A stretch of 64,000 nucleotides of DNA from Colletes latitarsis (taxonomy: Eukaryota > Arthropoda > Insecta > Hymenoptera > Colletidae): NCBI RefSeq assembly GCF_051014445.1, contig NC_135137.1, positions 35,465,501 through 35,529,500 on the forward strand. The letters are read 5' to 3'. The notes under the pieces are model-generated. The model saw only the letters and a program-made list of their open reading frames with translations, searched no databases and was not told the origin of the DNA. A program made the translations under genes and the position numbers. Positions 1 to 12,748 of this stretch are shown here, one piece after another. How positions within the stretch are numbered: the stretch's first letter is position 1; every line of letters starts with the position of its first letter.

Positions 1-1112
1 TGTTTACTTCTAATTTGTACATGTGCTAAGAATCGACCAATATATCTAGTTGTATATATGCGTTTTAAAAATGTAAATTATATGTTATGTATTTATTTTT
101 AAAATATTGAAAGCTAAATTCTCAAATAAAAAATGCATACTAACAACCAAAGTGTTGATATTCGGTCAATCTTTAAGAAGTATAATGTATTTCATATGGA
201 GTGTTACAAATATAAATCGAGGAGTTTTAAAATATAAATAAAAACTTTTTATCCCGAATAATTGTGGCGTTATATTACTATAAGGCAGCCTTGTATATAA
301 AATAAAATCGAATTACAATAAACCCTTGCTTTAGCGAACTAATAGAAAAAAGACAATATCCATAAAATGCGGGATTGAATTTTGAATCTGTCGTAAAGTT
401 GCAGTATGTATCTACATATGTGATGCTACTGATGCTATACTTCCAATTGGTGCACTGATACTAAAAACGTCACATTTTACCAATTGGAAATCACTTATGT
501 CGTTTCATAAAACGGAAGACTTAACCTTGCGATGATTCAATGCCCTCATGTATACATATCGATATAGAATCGTAGAATTCTATCTATTAAACCTAAAATC
601 CGCTGAATTTAGATTTTAACGTATAATTGTATCGAAAATTTATGATTGTTCAAAGTCAAGAAACCTTTTGAATATTACGAACTAGTAAGAGTGTTCTAAT
701 CGCATGCGCAGTAAATAATTTTAAAGCTATATATAACATATACTATGATTGACGTACAATGATAACAATTCAGTATTATCTGTAATGTAGTTAATATGTA
801 CTATATTCTATGCATCAGTATAGTACTCTGATCAAGTAAAAACAGGCATCGTATGGGTCCCTATTTGTCTGTTGCATGAAACTTTTAATGATTCTTAAAA
901 AATGGTTAGAAAATTTGTCTGAATGTGAAAAAAAGAGATTTTGATTCGAAATTCATCGTGTGATATTAAAATTAGTAATATTACGTTCATAATGCATCAT
1001 CCTTACTTGGTTTACCAACTTATTGTGACCCATCAGCATTAGCGCCTATAATACTGTCTATATACGTAGTTGTTTTTGGATACGCATGCGCAAAAAATAT
1101 GCTGTTTTTTTC
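1..1112. other. AT-rich intergenic DNA, no gene seen
   Basis: This stretch is AT-rich with many stop codons in all frames, and I see no exon with splice sites and a recognisable product. Two copies of the palindromic word CGCATGCGCA lie at 701-710 and 1083-1092; this resembles the NRF-1/Ewg-type core, but a site this short can occur by chance. The stretch could be the upstream region of HMBS or the flank of a gene outside the window. Confidence 0.5.
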
Positions 1113-1877
1113 AGCACCCGGTGCCCTACTCACACGTACCAGATCACGCGTACGTGAGCTCGTAGAGTTTCGGAAAGTCGACAAAGACAAACTGATACAT
1201 GCCCTCTTTCTCGATTATTCCGAAGCTGCCCGAAGTAATTTCGGACCGCCTCGTGGGAGTCGAGAGAGAAAGGCTCACATTTGCCTTCTCGCTCTTAACA
1301 ACTGAAATCCGATCTCCCGTCTATGGCATACGATTCGAAATCTTGACTGTCCAGGTATTTTTACTTGCCTTTCCTAGAATTCATTACTGAACTCTGCAAA
1401 TTACTCCTGGTTTCTATTTGCCTCTGATGACCAGTGCTAACAAAAGTACAGAACTCCCGACAACTTTTGACACCATACAGCGACTGTTACTGATTGCTCC
1501 TGATTACTGCTTGCCTCTGCTGGACTCTGTTGGTCTTTGCTGATCTTTGTCAGCGTGTGCTTGTCTCTGCTGAACTTTCCTGGCTTCTGCCGAACGCTAC
1601 TGACCACTGCAGGTATTTCTGATAATGTATAACGATTAATACTTACTACTGCATGCCCCTACAAGTCTCTGCTTGCATTTGCAGGTTTCTGCTTGCCTGT
1701 GCATGCCTTTGCTGGCCTTTCTCTCTCGACTCCCACGAGGCGGTCCGAAATTACTTCGGGCAACTTCGGAGAATCGAGAAAGAGGGCATGCGTTAGTTTG
1801 CCTTTGTCTACTTTCCGAAACTCCACGAGCTCACGTACGCGTGATCTGACATGTGTGAGGGAGCACCTTCGGTGCCT
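1113..1877. mobile_element. Foldback/MITE-like element with 163-bp inverted repeats
   Basis: The arm at 1113-1275 is repeated in inverse orientation at 1715-1877 with most bases conserved, including the stretch around ACGCGTACGTGAGCTCGT. Each outer end carries a small GCACC...GGTGC hairpin. The interior (about 1380-1700) is a degenerate run of short CTGCTTGCCTCTGCTG-like units and has no convincing ORF. Open frames in both arms are mirror images of each other and are a by-product of the inverted repeat. No clear target-site duplication was recognised, so the family is undetermined. The element is much richer in G+C than its surroundings, which fits an insertion. Confidence 0.75.
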
Positions 1878-2309
1878 TTCTGGCATCTCTGGCTTTTGGT
1901 CGGTCGTCGGTATAGTGATTAGTTTGTTCCCATGCTTCGGGGTATATCGTGTTATGAGAATGGCGTGCATAAGGATGTAATATCGTCCACATCCATTAAC
2001 ATAACTAATTTCACGTTCTATTGCAGTGTCAGTAACTGTGAAATAAGTATCAAGTTGTCATTTAACAATTACGAATTTTGAAATATATTTGTTCAATTAT
2101 GTTTTAAAGATATTGTGCTACGTGCTAGAGTTCGTAGCCTTGTAAGTGTAGTGAAAGTTGTTCGTAATTTGACCTAATTCAATTCCTACTGTCTTCTGGG
2201 CATGTATATTTAACACATTCCAAAATAAGAAAAACTCATTATATAATAATTATTGAGAATCGCATATTGCACTCTGTATATGAAGGGAACAGAAATTTAA
2301 ATTTCTATT

Positions 2310-5288
2310 ATGACGAGCACAGATACACGTGACGTAATTCGAGTCGGATCTCGGAAAAGCGAGGTAAATGTACGAATATTAGTTTTTTTTTTTAAAGAGA
2401 AAGTATGTTTCTTTGCATCCATACTCTGTTACTTGTATATTGTAATCTTCAAATATCCATGCACTGAACAATAATAATAGTAATAGTAAATAGATAAGTA
2501 TATTACTCAATACTCATAATTTTTAAATCTAAAAGATATGAAGGAAAAACACTTCCCCTCTAATTGTTATAAAGTATTACGTCTTTTACTTTATTTATTA
2601 TATGGGAAACTGGATGTCATGTGTGATTATTATACTGCATGATTTGTAAAATTCTATACTGACACTTCTTAATTCTGCATTACTCAGCAATTTTTAATTA
2701 AAGCACTTGGAATATTATTCTTGTAATTGTTTCATGAATTTATCTTCTTGATATAGTGAAAAATGCTAAAATTATATAATTATGTTTTAGAAGAAATTTC
2801 ATGACTTTATATTAACTGTCATATAATTATTTCAGTTGGCTCTAATTCAAACAAGATATGTAATACAATGTTTGAAAGAGTTTCATCCATCAAAGGAATT
2901 TGAAATAGGTAAATAAAATTATGTATATGAATAAAATGTTGTCTTTCTAAATTACTGGATATTTTGAATAAAAGAGATTATTATAAATATTAAATATTTT
3001 TCTGCTACAATATTAGAAATCATTTATACAAATGGTCTTATATAATTCATAAATTATAATATGTCTACAAAAATGTAATTGATTTAACTCTTGATATGTT
3101 TTTTATTTAAAAGTAAATGTAATTCACTATCTATTTTCTTACTAAACTTATATGTAATTTGCAGTTACAATGTCTACAAAAGGAGATACAATTTTAGATC
3201 AGTCTTTACCTAAAATTGGAGAAAAATCTCTATTTACAGAAGAATTAGAACTTGCTTTGGAAAATGGTCGTGTTGATTTTGTAGTACATTCATTAAAAGA
3301 TGTACCAACATCACTGCCAGAAGGAATGGTTTTAGGTGCAATATTAAAGTGAGTATGAGTATGCTATCCATGCTTTGGAACTTTAAAATGGTGGACTGTA
3401 TATCTGAAATTCAAATTTGCAATAAAATTATCATATTCATGAAAAAAATATTTTGTGCATGCAACCTGCGTACTACTGACGTAGTAACTTGTTTGTCAAA
3501 CAATGTTCTGCAGAATACTTTTATCTATTTTTTTAATACTACAATATCTATCCTGTTTGTAGTGTTCTTCATTTTTTAACATCTCTTTACATTTAATAGT
3601 TAAAATACAAACAAAAATTATATTATTAGTTAATGTTTGATATTAGTATTTTTGGAACATTTTTCTCTATTTATTATTTATTAAATAATAAATTGCCAGT
3701 TATTCTTATACATCAATACTTTAATAAAAATATTTTTATAGACGAGAAGATCCGCGCGATGCAGTTGTTATGTCTAAAAAATACAAGGATAAGACATTAG
3801 CTACCCTACCAAAAGGTAGTGTCATTGGTACTAGTTCATTGCGCAGATCTGCTCAATTAGCCAGAAACATGAAACACTTAAAAGTAGAAAATATTCGTGG
3901 TAATTTAAACACTAGATTAAAGAAATTGGATGATAAAAACGAATCTTTTGCGGCTATTATTTTGGCTGCTGCTGGTTTAAAAAGAATGAAGTGGGAAGAC
4001 AGAATAAGCGAGGTAATTTTTTTCACAATTTTGCGTAAAATTATTAATTATTAATCTCTTTAGCTGTGCAAAGCTGATAAATATATTTTAACATAATGAT
4101 TTAAAATGTTAACGAAAATATGGGACCTATTTTCAGAATCAATTCCTTGTAAGAAAAATCGAAATGTTCTTTATTCTATTGCAAGGTGAATATTCCTTAT
4201 TTAGATATAAAGAAAAGTTTATATCCCGGCTAAAATGGGGATTATTTGTCGAATTTTCGGTTTGGTTTGTCATGATGGAATACATGTGATTCATGTCTTT
4301 ATCATTCAGTTAATAGCGTTCATACTCATAAAAATTTTAATTGCTTATATCTTGATAACAAAGTCTCAAATTATAAAATGGTGAAGGACGTTTTGATTTA
4401 TATCGGGACAAAGAATTGATTCTGAAAAAAGTTCGTCCCACATATTCATTGCTACACTGTATATAGGGCCATTAAATGTAATTCATTATAACACATATTT
4501 CTTTTTCTTATTGAACTGACATGATACATACTGTTACGCACGCGTTGAACAGCAGTTGACGGAAACTGTTTTAATGTTTTATTATCTTTAACAAAACAAT
4601 TCATACTTAGCCTTAGTGACTGACGTATGGTTACAGCAGCAAATATAGCGCACAGCTGTAGGGATAATAGCTTTCTACAGTTTTTTAAAAATAGTTTTTC
4701 AATATTTGTAGTTGTTAGAACCAGAGGAAACATTGTATGCTGTTGGGCAAGGTGCATTAGGAGTTGAATGTCGGGAGTCGGATTGGAAAATATTATCTCT
4801 TTTGGAACCACTGTACGATGTAAATACAACCATAAGATGTGTATGTGAACGTTCATTTCTAAAAACATTAGGTGGTGGTTGTTCTGCACCAGTTGCTGTT
4901 TCCTCAACATTAGCAGATAAGGATCTAACTATTACTGGTGCAGTATGGTCGTTAGATGGGCAAGAACTTGTCAGAAATACTGTTAAGAGTACACTTTATA
5001 TACCTGATGATGATGGAGAACCTCCAAAGTAAGTAAATGGATTTAGATATGTTTATAAATAAAATATCTGTCAGAAAATATTATTAATACACTTTTTGTT
5101 TATTGCATTACAGGAAATGTCCATATCGAGAACCACAACTTTACTGCAGCATTGCACCTGGTAAAGTAAGCAGTATAAGTTTGTTGGGTGCTGAAAAACT
5201 TGGTAAGGATCTTGCAGAAAGTCTTATTGAGAAAAATGCTCTCGATATCATGACACAAGCTAGAAATGAAATTTTAAACTCGAAATAA
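2310..5288 (+). CDS. HMBS: Hydroxymethylbilane synthase (porphobilinogen deaminase)
   Basis: This is the third enzyme of haem synthesis: it joins four porphobilinogen molecules into hydroxymethylbilane in the cytosol. Coding exons are 2310-2363, 2836-2908, 3165-3348, 3742-4012, 4712-5028 and 5114-5288, giving 357 aa, close to the roughly 360 aa of animal enzymes. All introns are GT-AG and the phases match at every join. The start ATG is preceded by an in-frame TAA at about 2298. Recognisable features are the N-terminal [15 protein letters not shown] motif, the [11 protein letters not shown] motif holding the catalytic Asp (residue 88), the [11 protein letters not shown] and [10 protein letters not shown] substrate-binding segments, and the [10 protein letters not shown] motif whose Cys (about residue 251) carries the dipyrromethane cofactor. 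The short exon 1 resembles the housekeeping-type start; no alternative first exon was identified. The gene converges with TOMM20. An AATAAA at 6297-6302 is one possible poly(A) signal. Confidence 0.96.
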
Positions 5289-7331
5289 GATTGGTAAAAT
5301 AGTAGAGCAAGCAGAAATTAGTTTTTCTTGATGATGAAAGTACATCTTGTATTATAAATGTAATTTGCAGCAAATCGTTTAATTTGCGATATAAATCGTA
5401 ATTATAATTATTCGAGGTTATATTTCATCATTAATAAGAAGCATATAAAGTACTGTAGTGTATGAAAGCTACACGTTGCATTATTATACATTTTGCCTAA
5501 TGATTATCACTTCTATCATATTATTTATGATTTCATAATATTGCTTCCATTATGACAGTTGTATTTAAAACTGAAAAATTTGATTCCTTTCACCACTGTA
5601 AAAATGTATTCTTACATTTATTGTAAATATAAATATACTGTAAAGGATCTATTAATGTTAAACATAATTTGATTAAATGCTATACACTGCCATATTTTAA
5701 TTTTGAAATGGTGCAAAAAATTGCTAACTGTAGAGAATAATTCAGAATGAATGTTTCACGTTTTGAACAAAAATATGAACGTAACAATAATACTTGAAAC
5801 TATTCCATACATGTATATACAGATCTATTTTTAAATAGTCAAATGTCATTGTCAAGAAAACTAATTGTTTTATATCACTACATAGTATTACGATGATATA
5901 TGTTTATAAAATATTATATACATAAAAATGAATATATATAAATTTGTTAATATTTGATTGTACTATTGTAGTAATTATTTATATGTTGATGACTTATAAA
6001 AAAAATATTCTTATATCAAAATATTGTGTACAGTTACAGTTGCTAGTTATAGTGAGAGGAATTAAAGGGACTAACATTATTATATATTATTAATTGATTT
6101 GGAAAAAATACACTAATAGATTTGCTTTATTGAATTAAAATTTAAAACCTACATATCTTTTATTTGAGATGTTTTTGATCCCACATTACATTAATAAAAG
6201 AATAAAATAAATTGTAATTTTTAATATTGTTATATTTAAACCTTTTTCTGTGATTAAATTAGTTATTAGACAGCATATATGAAAAATTGTGAATACAATA
6301 AAGTATTATTGAATTTATTTTTTTCTTTCATTAATAACATCAAATTTGTTTTCACATAATACAGATTTTAAAAAAAGCATTTCTGTTTAATAGAAACTAT
6401 GATTCTTACTTATTACCTTTAGTTTTATAAGAATAGAATATTTGTTATAAAAAAAAATAATTATAAACAGTTCAGTATGCTAGTGAGTACCATTGAAAAT
6501 AATGTCATATATGTATCTACATTTAAGATGATACATCTATTACAAGGATATCAATTTCACATTCACAAGGTAGAATATATATTTGCATAGATTTGTGCAA
6601 ATTCTATAAAATATATTTTGCCATAATAGTATTTTTGTAATCATTTGTAAATGCTTCCAGGAAAAGGATACATGATTTCAAGATCACATTTTACACAAAT
6701 TCCTTATTAAAGAAGTATTATGTTTTAACATGCTACAACTGATACATACAATTATTGTGACATTTTTATAAAATCAAACACAATGTTAATTTTACAATTG
6801 GATCAATTATTATTATATTAGTATATTCAAATATACTCTTTGTTTAGTTTTACTACATCTCTCCTTTAAATCATGAAACAGTTCAATATGATCAATTCAC
6901 AGTAGTCATATCAAATAATATGATGAAGAAAATCTTGTGTGACTAGAGATCTTTCTATGTTCTATATAATGTATATATATTTGGCTGCCATTGTTACTGA
7001 AATATTTGATCTGTATGAGTACTTATTGTGGCAGTCATAATGTTAAAGTTGCTAACATATTTAAATGAACGCTTTAAATTAATTTGTTAATTAATATAAA
7101 ATTGTTTGCAATTTGAAAGTTAAATGCATATAAATATATCACGATTTAAATTGATCATTAATATGTAATTATCAAGGAATATGGAAGTTCAATCAAGGAA
7201 AACAAGAGATACAATTAAAAAGCTAGTTCAAATTGAAGCCACGCAAATGTCTACATTATCAAAAAAAGTATACACTTTCTACTAATGGTTAGATTTTATT
7301 TTGAATTACTCAATGCAATTTTTATATTGTT
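5289..7331. other. 3' region between convergent HMBS and TOMM20
   Basis: About 2 kb of very AT-rich DNA without a supported exon on either strand. It lies between two convergent stop codons, so it probably contains both 3' untranslated regions. Candidate poly(A) signals are AATAAA at 6297-6302 on the plus strand, and TTTATT (minus-strand AATAAA) at 7295-7300 and 7331-7336. I see no structured RNA or repeat array here. Confidence 0.5.
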
Positions 7332-8166
7332 TTATTCAACATCTTCTTCAGCCATTGCATTATGAATTGCTAGCTTCTGTAACAATAAGTGGAAAAAAAA
7401 ACATTTCCATCATCTGTTTCCCTATTAAAAATTTATGTTAAATATGTACCTGGCCAATAGCTGGTAATCGTTGTAATAAAAGGTGGAAAATATGTGGTGG
7501 CAGTGTCTTTTGAAGAATTGGTAACAATTGTGTAGGTTGTCCACAAACTGCAACTGCATTTGCTAAATGTTCAATTCCACTTTCTATGTCACCTACTGAA
7601 AGTAATTCTTCACCAAGTTGGACCTACATAACATGTAGAATGTATTTTAGAAACATGTAAAAAAACACTAATATGTTATGATCAAAGTACAATAGTTCAT
7701 ATTAACCTCTTGTAAGAAAAACTTTTGTATAACTTCACGATCTTTCAGATCTGGAATTGTTGAACGAGCTTTTTCAGATTGCTTTTTAGCTTTCCTACCT
7801 ATAAGTATAAAATAGTAGCACTGCAATTTCAATGTAACACATCAACAATACATTAAATAAATTACAAATTACGATATTATTCTTGGACTTGCAGCATTAA
7901 GTAACATTGATTATTTTCTACTGATATTCGTTATTACCAAAATTAATGATAAATATTACACGTGTTCTTACATAAAATCGAATATGCATCACATGGTTCG
8001 GAGTAATTTCTAACGAGTTAAGAAAACTATATGACTTACGCTCTCGCAATTTATTTTTGAAATCTGGATCACTGCGACGCTTATGATCGAAATAAATGCA
8101 ATATCCAACGAATATTCCGGCTATGCCAACGGCGATGCCGACTGCAGCCTTTGAAATCATGGTCAT
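7332..8166 (-). CDS. TOMM20: Mitochondrial import receptor subunit TOM20
   Basis: This is the outer-membrane receptor that binds presequences and passes precursors to the TOM pore. Reading the minus strand, coding exons are 8166-8040, 7798-7707, 7623-7450 and 7376-7332, giving 145 aa, the usual animal length. The protein starts with a hydrophobic anchor (about residues 8-27, ending VGYCIYFD) followed by the basic KRRSDPDF segment, as in animal TOM20. The cytosolic domain carries KFFLQEVQLGEELL, the glutamine-containing receptor helices and the LLQRLPAIGQ motif, and ends in the acidic tail AEEDVE. A second Met at codon 3 is an equally plausible start. Exon 1 continues as an open frame past its donor, but GTAAGT there and the in-frame join to exon 2 support splicing. 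It is head to head with WDHD1. No paralogue-type features were seen. Confidence 0.95.
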
Positions 8167-8994
8167 TCTAATATATAAATTTAAATCTTATAATGACGAA
8201 ATTTACAAACTCCTCATTGCAGCTTTGGCCACCCTAGAAAAGGCTGCGTGCTGTGTCTGCTATGAAACGTACAGAACATAGCAACAGAAACAGAATTTTA
8301 TCATGTGCTTCAGAACGATGCTATAACATTAAGAAATTCCCTAGATTAGCTACTGTTTCAAAGGTATTTTTACAGTTTTTTATCTTACTAAGTTAATCGC
8401 AATTTATTTAACCTAATTTTTATATCAATACATAAAATATAACACTATTTAGATTTCTCTGAAACCATTTTACAGATGCATTATACAGATATATTACTAT
8501 TGCAATTAAATTTATTTTTTAAGTAATGAATATACTTTTACGTATTTTATCAATAAAAGTATTTCATTAAATTTATTGAACATAATTTATTGAAAATATA
8601 TTAATTATAACATAGCAATGTTTGGCTCATGTATATAAAAAGTAATATTACTATACATTTTATTTATCAATACAGAATTCAATTTTTTTCCATTTTGTTT
8701 CAAAATCGTTAGAATATATTTCTTTAAATTGTACAATTAATGAGTAGAAATATAGTTTAACAATTTGGAATATAATTTATCTTTAAATATTAATAAAATG
8801 AAGTATAAAATCATAATTGTAATGAAAATTGATATCATGAGAAATTAATACATACAGGGTCTGTTGAAGCTTTGATCGAAGGGTTACCGAGAAAGCGCGC
8901 CAAAATATGTGTAGAAAGGGACTCGGGTTTACAATGAAAGATTAAAGAAAGTTGGTTATTGTATAAGTACGTGTTATAGAAATTTATTTAAAAA
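8167..8994. promoter_or_regulatory. Putative bidirectional promoter region, TOMM20/WDHD1
   Basis: The start codons of TOMM20 (minus) and WDHD1 (plus) are only 828 bp apart, so both promoters and both 5' untranslated regions must fit here unless there are upstream non-coding exons. The interval is AT-rich; G+C-richer patches occur at about 8215-8275 and 8865-8930, where core promoters are most likely. I recognise no TATA box or other definite motif. The promoter function is inferred from gene layout alone. Confidence 0.35.
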
Positions 8995-11900
8995 ATGCCA
9001 TTAATAAAAAAACCTATGCGTTATGCACATCCAGAAGGACATACGGACGTTTGTTATTTTACCGGTGAAAAGTAAGTAAAAACATTGACATTGTTAATAC
9101 AAATTTACGTTACTGTGCTATAAATAATAGAATTCGCAACAAATAGAAGAATGTTGATAAATTTAATACATTCGTATAAAGAACAGAAAAGGAAAGGTAT
9201 ATTTACAGATCAAAAATATGATTTATTAGTATTTATATTTTAGGAAAGGCCTTATTACTTGTGGATCTGATGGAGATGTTCGATCCTGGTTAAATTTAAT
9301 GGATGATGATCCAGCTGCAAGTTGTGTCTCAGAACAATCTATATCAGTAATATCAAAGGTATAATAATATAAATGATATAGAGTTATAAAAGTATATTAG
9401 TCTCTTAGGCTGTTCATAAATAATTACTTATCAACTTTTTAATAATTTTAGAATGGAAAAATATTTGTTGGTAATGATAACAATACAGTTCAAATACTTA
9501 ATTATCCAGATCTTGAGAAAGAAGGGATAGTTACTAGATTCTCAGCTGCTGTATCAGCATTAGCAACAACAAAAAACAGCAATATTATAGTATCAGGATC
9601 TTGGTATGAAATATACATGTTTATTTTCAATAATGGTGTATTAATATGTTAAATTTATACAATGCAATGTTTAATATATATATATTACATTTTAAAGTGA
9701 TATGAGAATACAAGTCACCAATATCACAACATCACATAACATAGAGCTCTTAGGTCATGAAGCTCCTATATTAGGTTTATCCTTGGATCCTAAAGAGGAG
9801 TTTGTGGTAAAGTATTCATAATTTTAACTTATTTAATAGTAAAAGTTAATAGTGACAACATGAAATATAATTTTTTTTTTTTAGGCATCATCAAGTGCAG
9901 ATGGATCAGTACGAGTATGGAATATTAAAGAAAAACGTGTTGCACATATTTGGAGTAATATTGTACCCAAATGTAACTCATTTTTTACAGCAAAAGCTTA
10001 CTGTATACCCTCATTTCAAACTAAAGATGGAAGTTGCCTTGCATATCCATATATGAAAGATGTAGTTGTAGTAGAAAGATCTTCTTGGAAAGAATTATTT
10101 CATTTGAAGTGTATTAATATAAAAGCTGTGAGTGTTTCTTTTAAGTTCGTCGGTTAGGGAAATAAGTTAAATATGTTATAATGTTTTTGTTTGTAATATA
10201 GGATGTTAGTATTTGTAAATTTTCCGAATGTGGTACATTCCTAGCTGCATGCACTGTAAATGGGGAAATAATTGTTTGGAATGTAAAAAGTAAAGGATTG
10301 ATCGGCTATATGGAACACCAACAAAATGTTAAAATTACTTCGTTATGCTGGAGTATTGATGAGCCAGATGAAATTGCATTTTGTGATTTTTTAGGTCAAT
10401 TAGGATGTGTCGATGTGGTAAATATATTAATAATATGCGTGTAATTTTCAGTATTATTTATTTATTTTTTTATTTAGATAATATGTGAATATCCTGCGAG
10501 TAGTATTGAAGAAAGTTTAGAAACAAATGGAGATGTTAAAGATAATGACGTTTGTATGCCAGATGAAGATGATGATGATGGGGAAAATGTTATATCATTA
10601 AATAAAATTAAAGACTCTGTACAGCTTGAAGATGATCAAGAAAGTCATTCTGATACAGAATCTGTAAAACCGCAAAATGCAAATGTCTTTGCACCTGAAA
10701 TCCATTTGCAACCACCATTTCAACCTAGCTCTTCTCCACTACACTTGTTATCTCGTTTCATGGTAAAATTTTTTTAGAATACTAGTATTGTGTCTTTATG
10801 TCAAAAATTTGTTAAATTATAATGATTAAATAATTTTATAAATGTAGGTTTGGAATGATACTGGTATGGTGAGATGTTTTACTTCTGAAGATGGAAACGA
10901 ATCTAGCATTGAAGTTGAATTTCATGATGTAACAATTCACCGTAGTATGCACATTAGTAATTATTTAAGACATACAATAGCAGCTCTATCACCACAAGCA
11001 CTTGCATTAAACTGTCCAATGAGTACTGATACAAGAAGCCGGCTTGTTGTAATAGCATTGCAAGGTTGGGGCTCTGGAAACAAGGAGTGGTTTGTAGATC
11101 TTCCTGAAGATGAGGAAGGACATTGTATTGCGTGTGGTGATAACTTTGTAGCACTTTCAACATCTAGGAGAAACTTAAGGTTTTTTACTCCGGGAGGCAC
11201 TCAACGTGAAATCATAGCTTTGCCCGGTCCTGCAGTTGCAATGAACGGACTTGAGAATGCTTTGGTAATTGCTTATCATAATGGAATAGGTGCTTTTTTT
11301 TACTTATAATCCTTTATCTTTTATTTTGTTTAACGCCTTTAAATGAAATGAAAATATTTAAATAGGAACATCAGACGATCAATGTATGAGTTTATTATGG
11401 ATACAAATTCATAAACTAACTTTACATAGTCGAACACTATCTCTTCCACTATCACCTTTGTCTGAACTTATGTGGTTAGGGCTTTCCGATCTTGGATCTC
11501 CCGTTGTAATGGATACTGATGATGTTATCAAAGTGTATAGTAAAAGCTCGTCTTTATGGAAAGTTACCAATAACATAAATGAACAGGTAACATATTGTAT
11601 TATATCGATTGTATATTGTATATTTAATTAGTGAATTTAAATCAGTCTAAGGGTAAAGCAGATCATTACTTCTTAATCGGGATAAGCGAACAACAAAGTA
11701 TTCTTCGCTTCGTTTTATGTAAAGGAAGTCATTATCCACCAACTACTCCACGTCCTGTAGTTGCGGAAGTATCTTTAATTCCACCGCTTTGTGAACTCGA
11801 AAGCGAAAAGTCTAAAAATGAATTAAAATTATGGAAATTGAGAAGCAATCCTTCAGAGGAAAATGAAGCAGTGTTGGCTCTTTTCGCGGTACATTTAATT

Positions 11901-12748
11901 GTTACATTTATATGTAAAATTTACATAACTGTCTGTATTTACTGATTCTATTTAATTAGCTTGCTTGTCGAAGTAATTTGGAATATCGAGCGGTAGAACT
12001 GTGCGAACAAATTGCATCTGAGAAAGTCATAGAATTGGCAATCAAGTATGCACGGAGAATAAATCAAGTAGCTTTGTCAAACAAATTAGAGTCAATTGTT
12101 GATGCAAAGGAAAATGAAAAGGAGAAGGAAAAAGAAGGCGAAGACTCTAATATAGATGATATCAAAAGTGACGACGAGTTTTTAAATAATGACATCGAAG
12201 AGCCCACGCTGTCGTTAAATATTCAGAAAAAGCCAGATGTTGAAATAAAGCCATTATCAATGACTGAAGCTTTATTGATGAAAAGAAATAATCCATTTTT
12301 GAAGAGTGGAAATTCTCCAGCATCAAAAGGTATTACCGTTATTTATTCTAGTTGCGTTAAATTTATGATACTCCTTAAATTAACTATAATTTTTTATACA
12401 ACAGGATTGGCTGGTTTAGATATTACCCCAGATAAGTCGCTAAAGTTAACACCAATGTCTACTCCAGCAAAACCAAAGACAAAAGATTCAAAAAGTGCAT
12501 CAAAAAAAGAGACATTTGTTGGTTGGTATGCAAAGAACAAGAAAAGTTTACAGGAAGAATTTCCCGAATTAAGTCCCGCTGATTTGACAAAAACGGCTTT
12601 GGCAAGGTATAAGGAAAAAAATGCAGCTTCACAAAACGATAGCCCTTTGGAATCGAAGAAAAGGAAATTGAGTCCCGAGAATGAACAAAACAATGAACCG
12701 AAACGAGCTTCGAGTACTTTACTCAGCTCGTTTGCATTTACAAAATAA
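8995..12748 (+). CDS. WDHD1: WDHD1/AND-1/Ctf4 replisome adaptor protein
   Basis: This nuclear replication adaptor links DNA polymerase alpha to the CMG helicase and also serves sister-chromatid cohesion. Twelve coding exons join in frame: 8995-9071, 9244-9358, 9452-9603, 9698-9806, 9885-10127, 10202-10417, 10478-10762, 10848-11289, 11366-11586, 11646-11888, 11960-12329 and 12405-12748, giving 938 aa. An in-frame TAA just before the ATG supports the start. Residues about 1-310 form WD40 blades (for example TCGSDGDVRSW, SADGSVRVWN, VNGEIIVWN). An acidic linker (PDEDDDDGEN) follows, then the SepB-type second propeller starting at HLLSRFMVWNDTG. A Lys/Glu-rich region leads to a short HMG-box-like end (ETFVGWYAKNKKSLQEEFPE) and a basic KKRKLSPE tail, a likely nuclear signal. 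It is shorter than the vertebrate protein of about 1,130 aa, mainly at the C-terminus. Intron 11 (75 nt) has no stop and is a multiple of three. An AATAAA lies at 12858-12863. Confidence 0.95.

Noticed and set aside
1659..1980. Overlapping frames in the foldback element that resemble the frame at 1099-1305
   Set aside because: The similarity is explained by the inverted repeat arms, not by a gene family.
4452..4910. 152-codon minus-strand frame across HMBS exon 5
   Set aside because: It is the antisense shadow of a conserved coding exon and its intron, and resembles no protein family.
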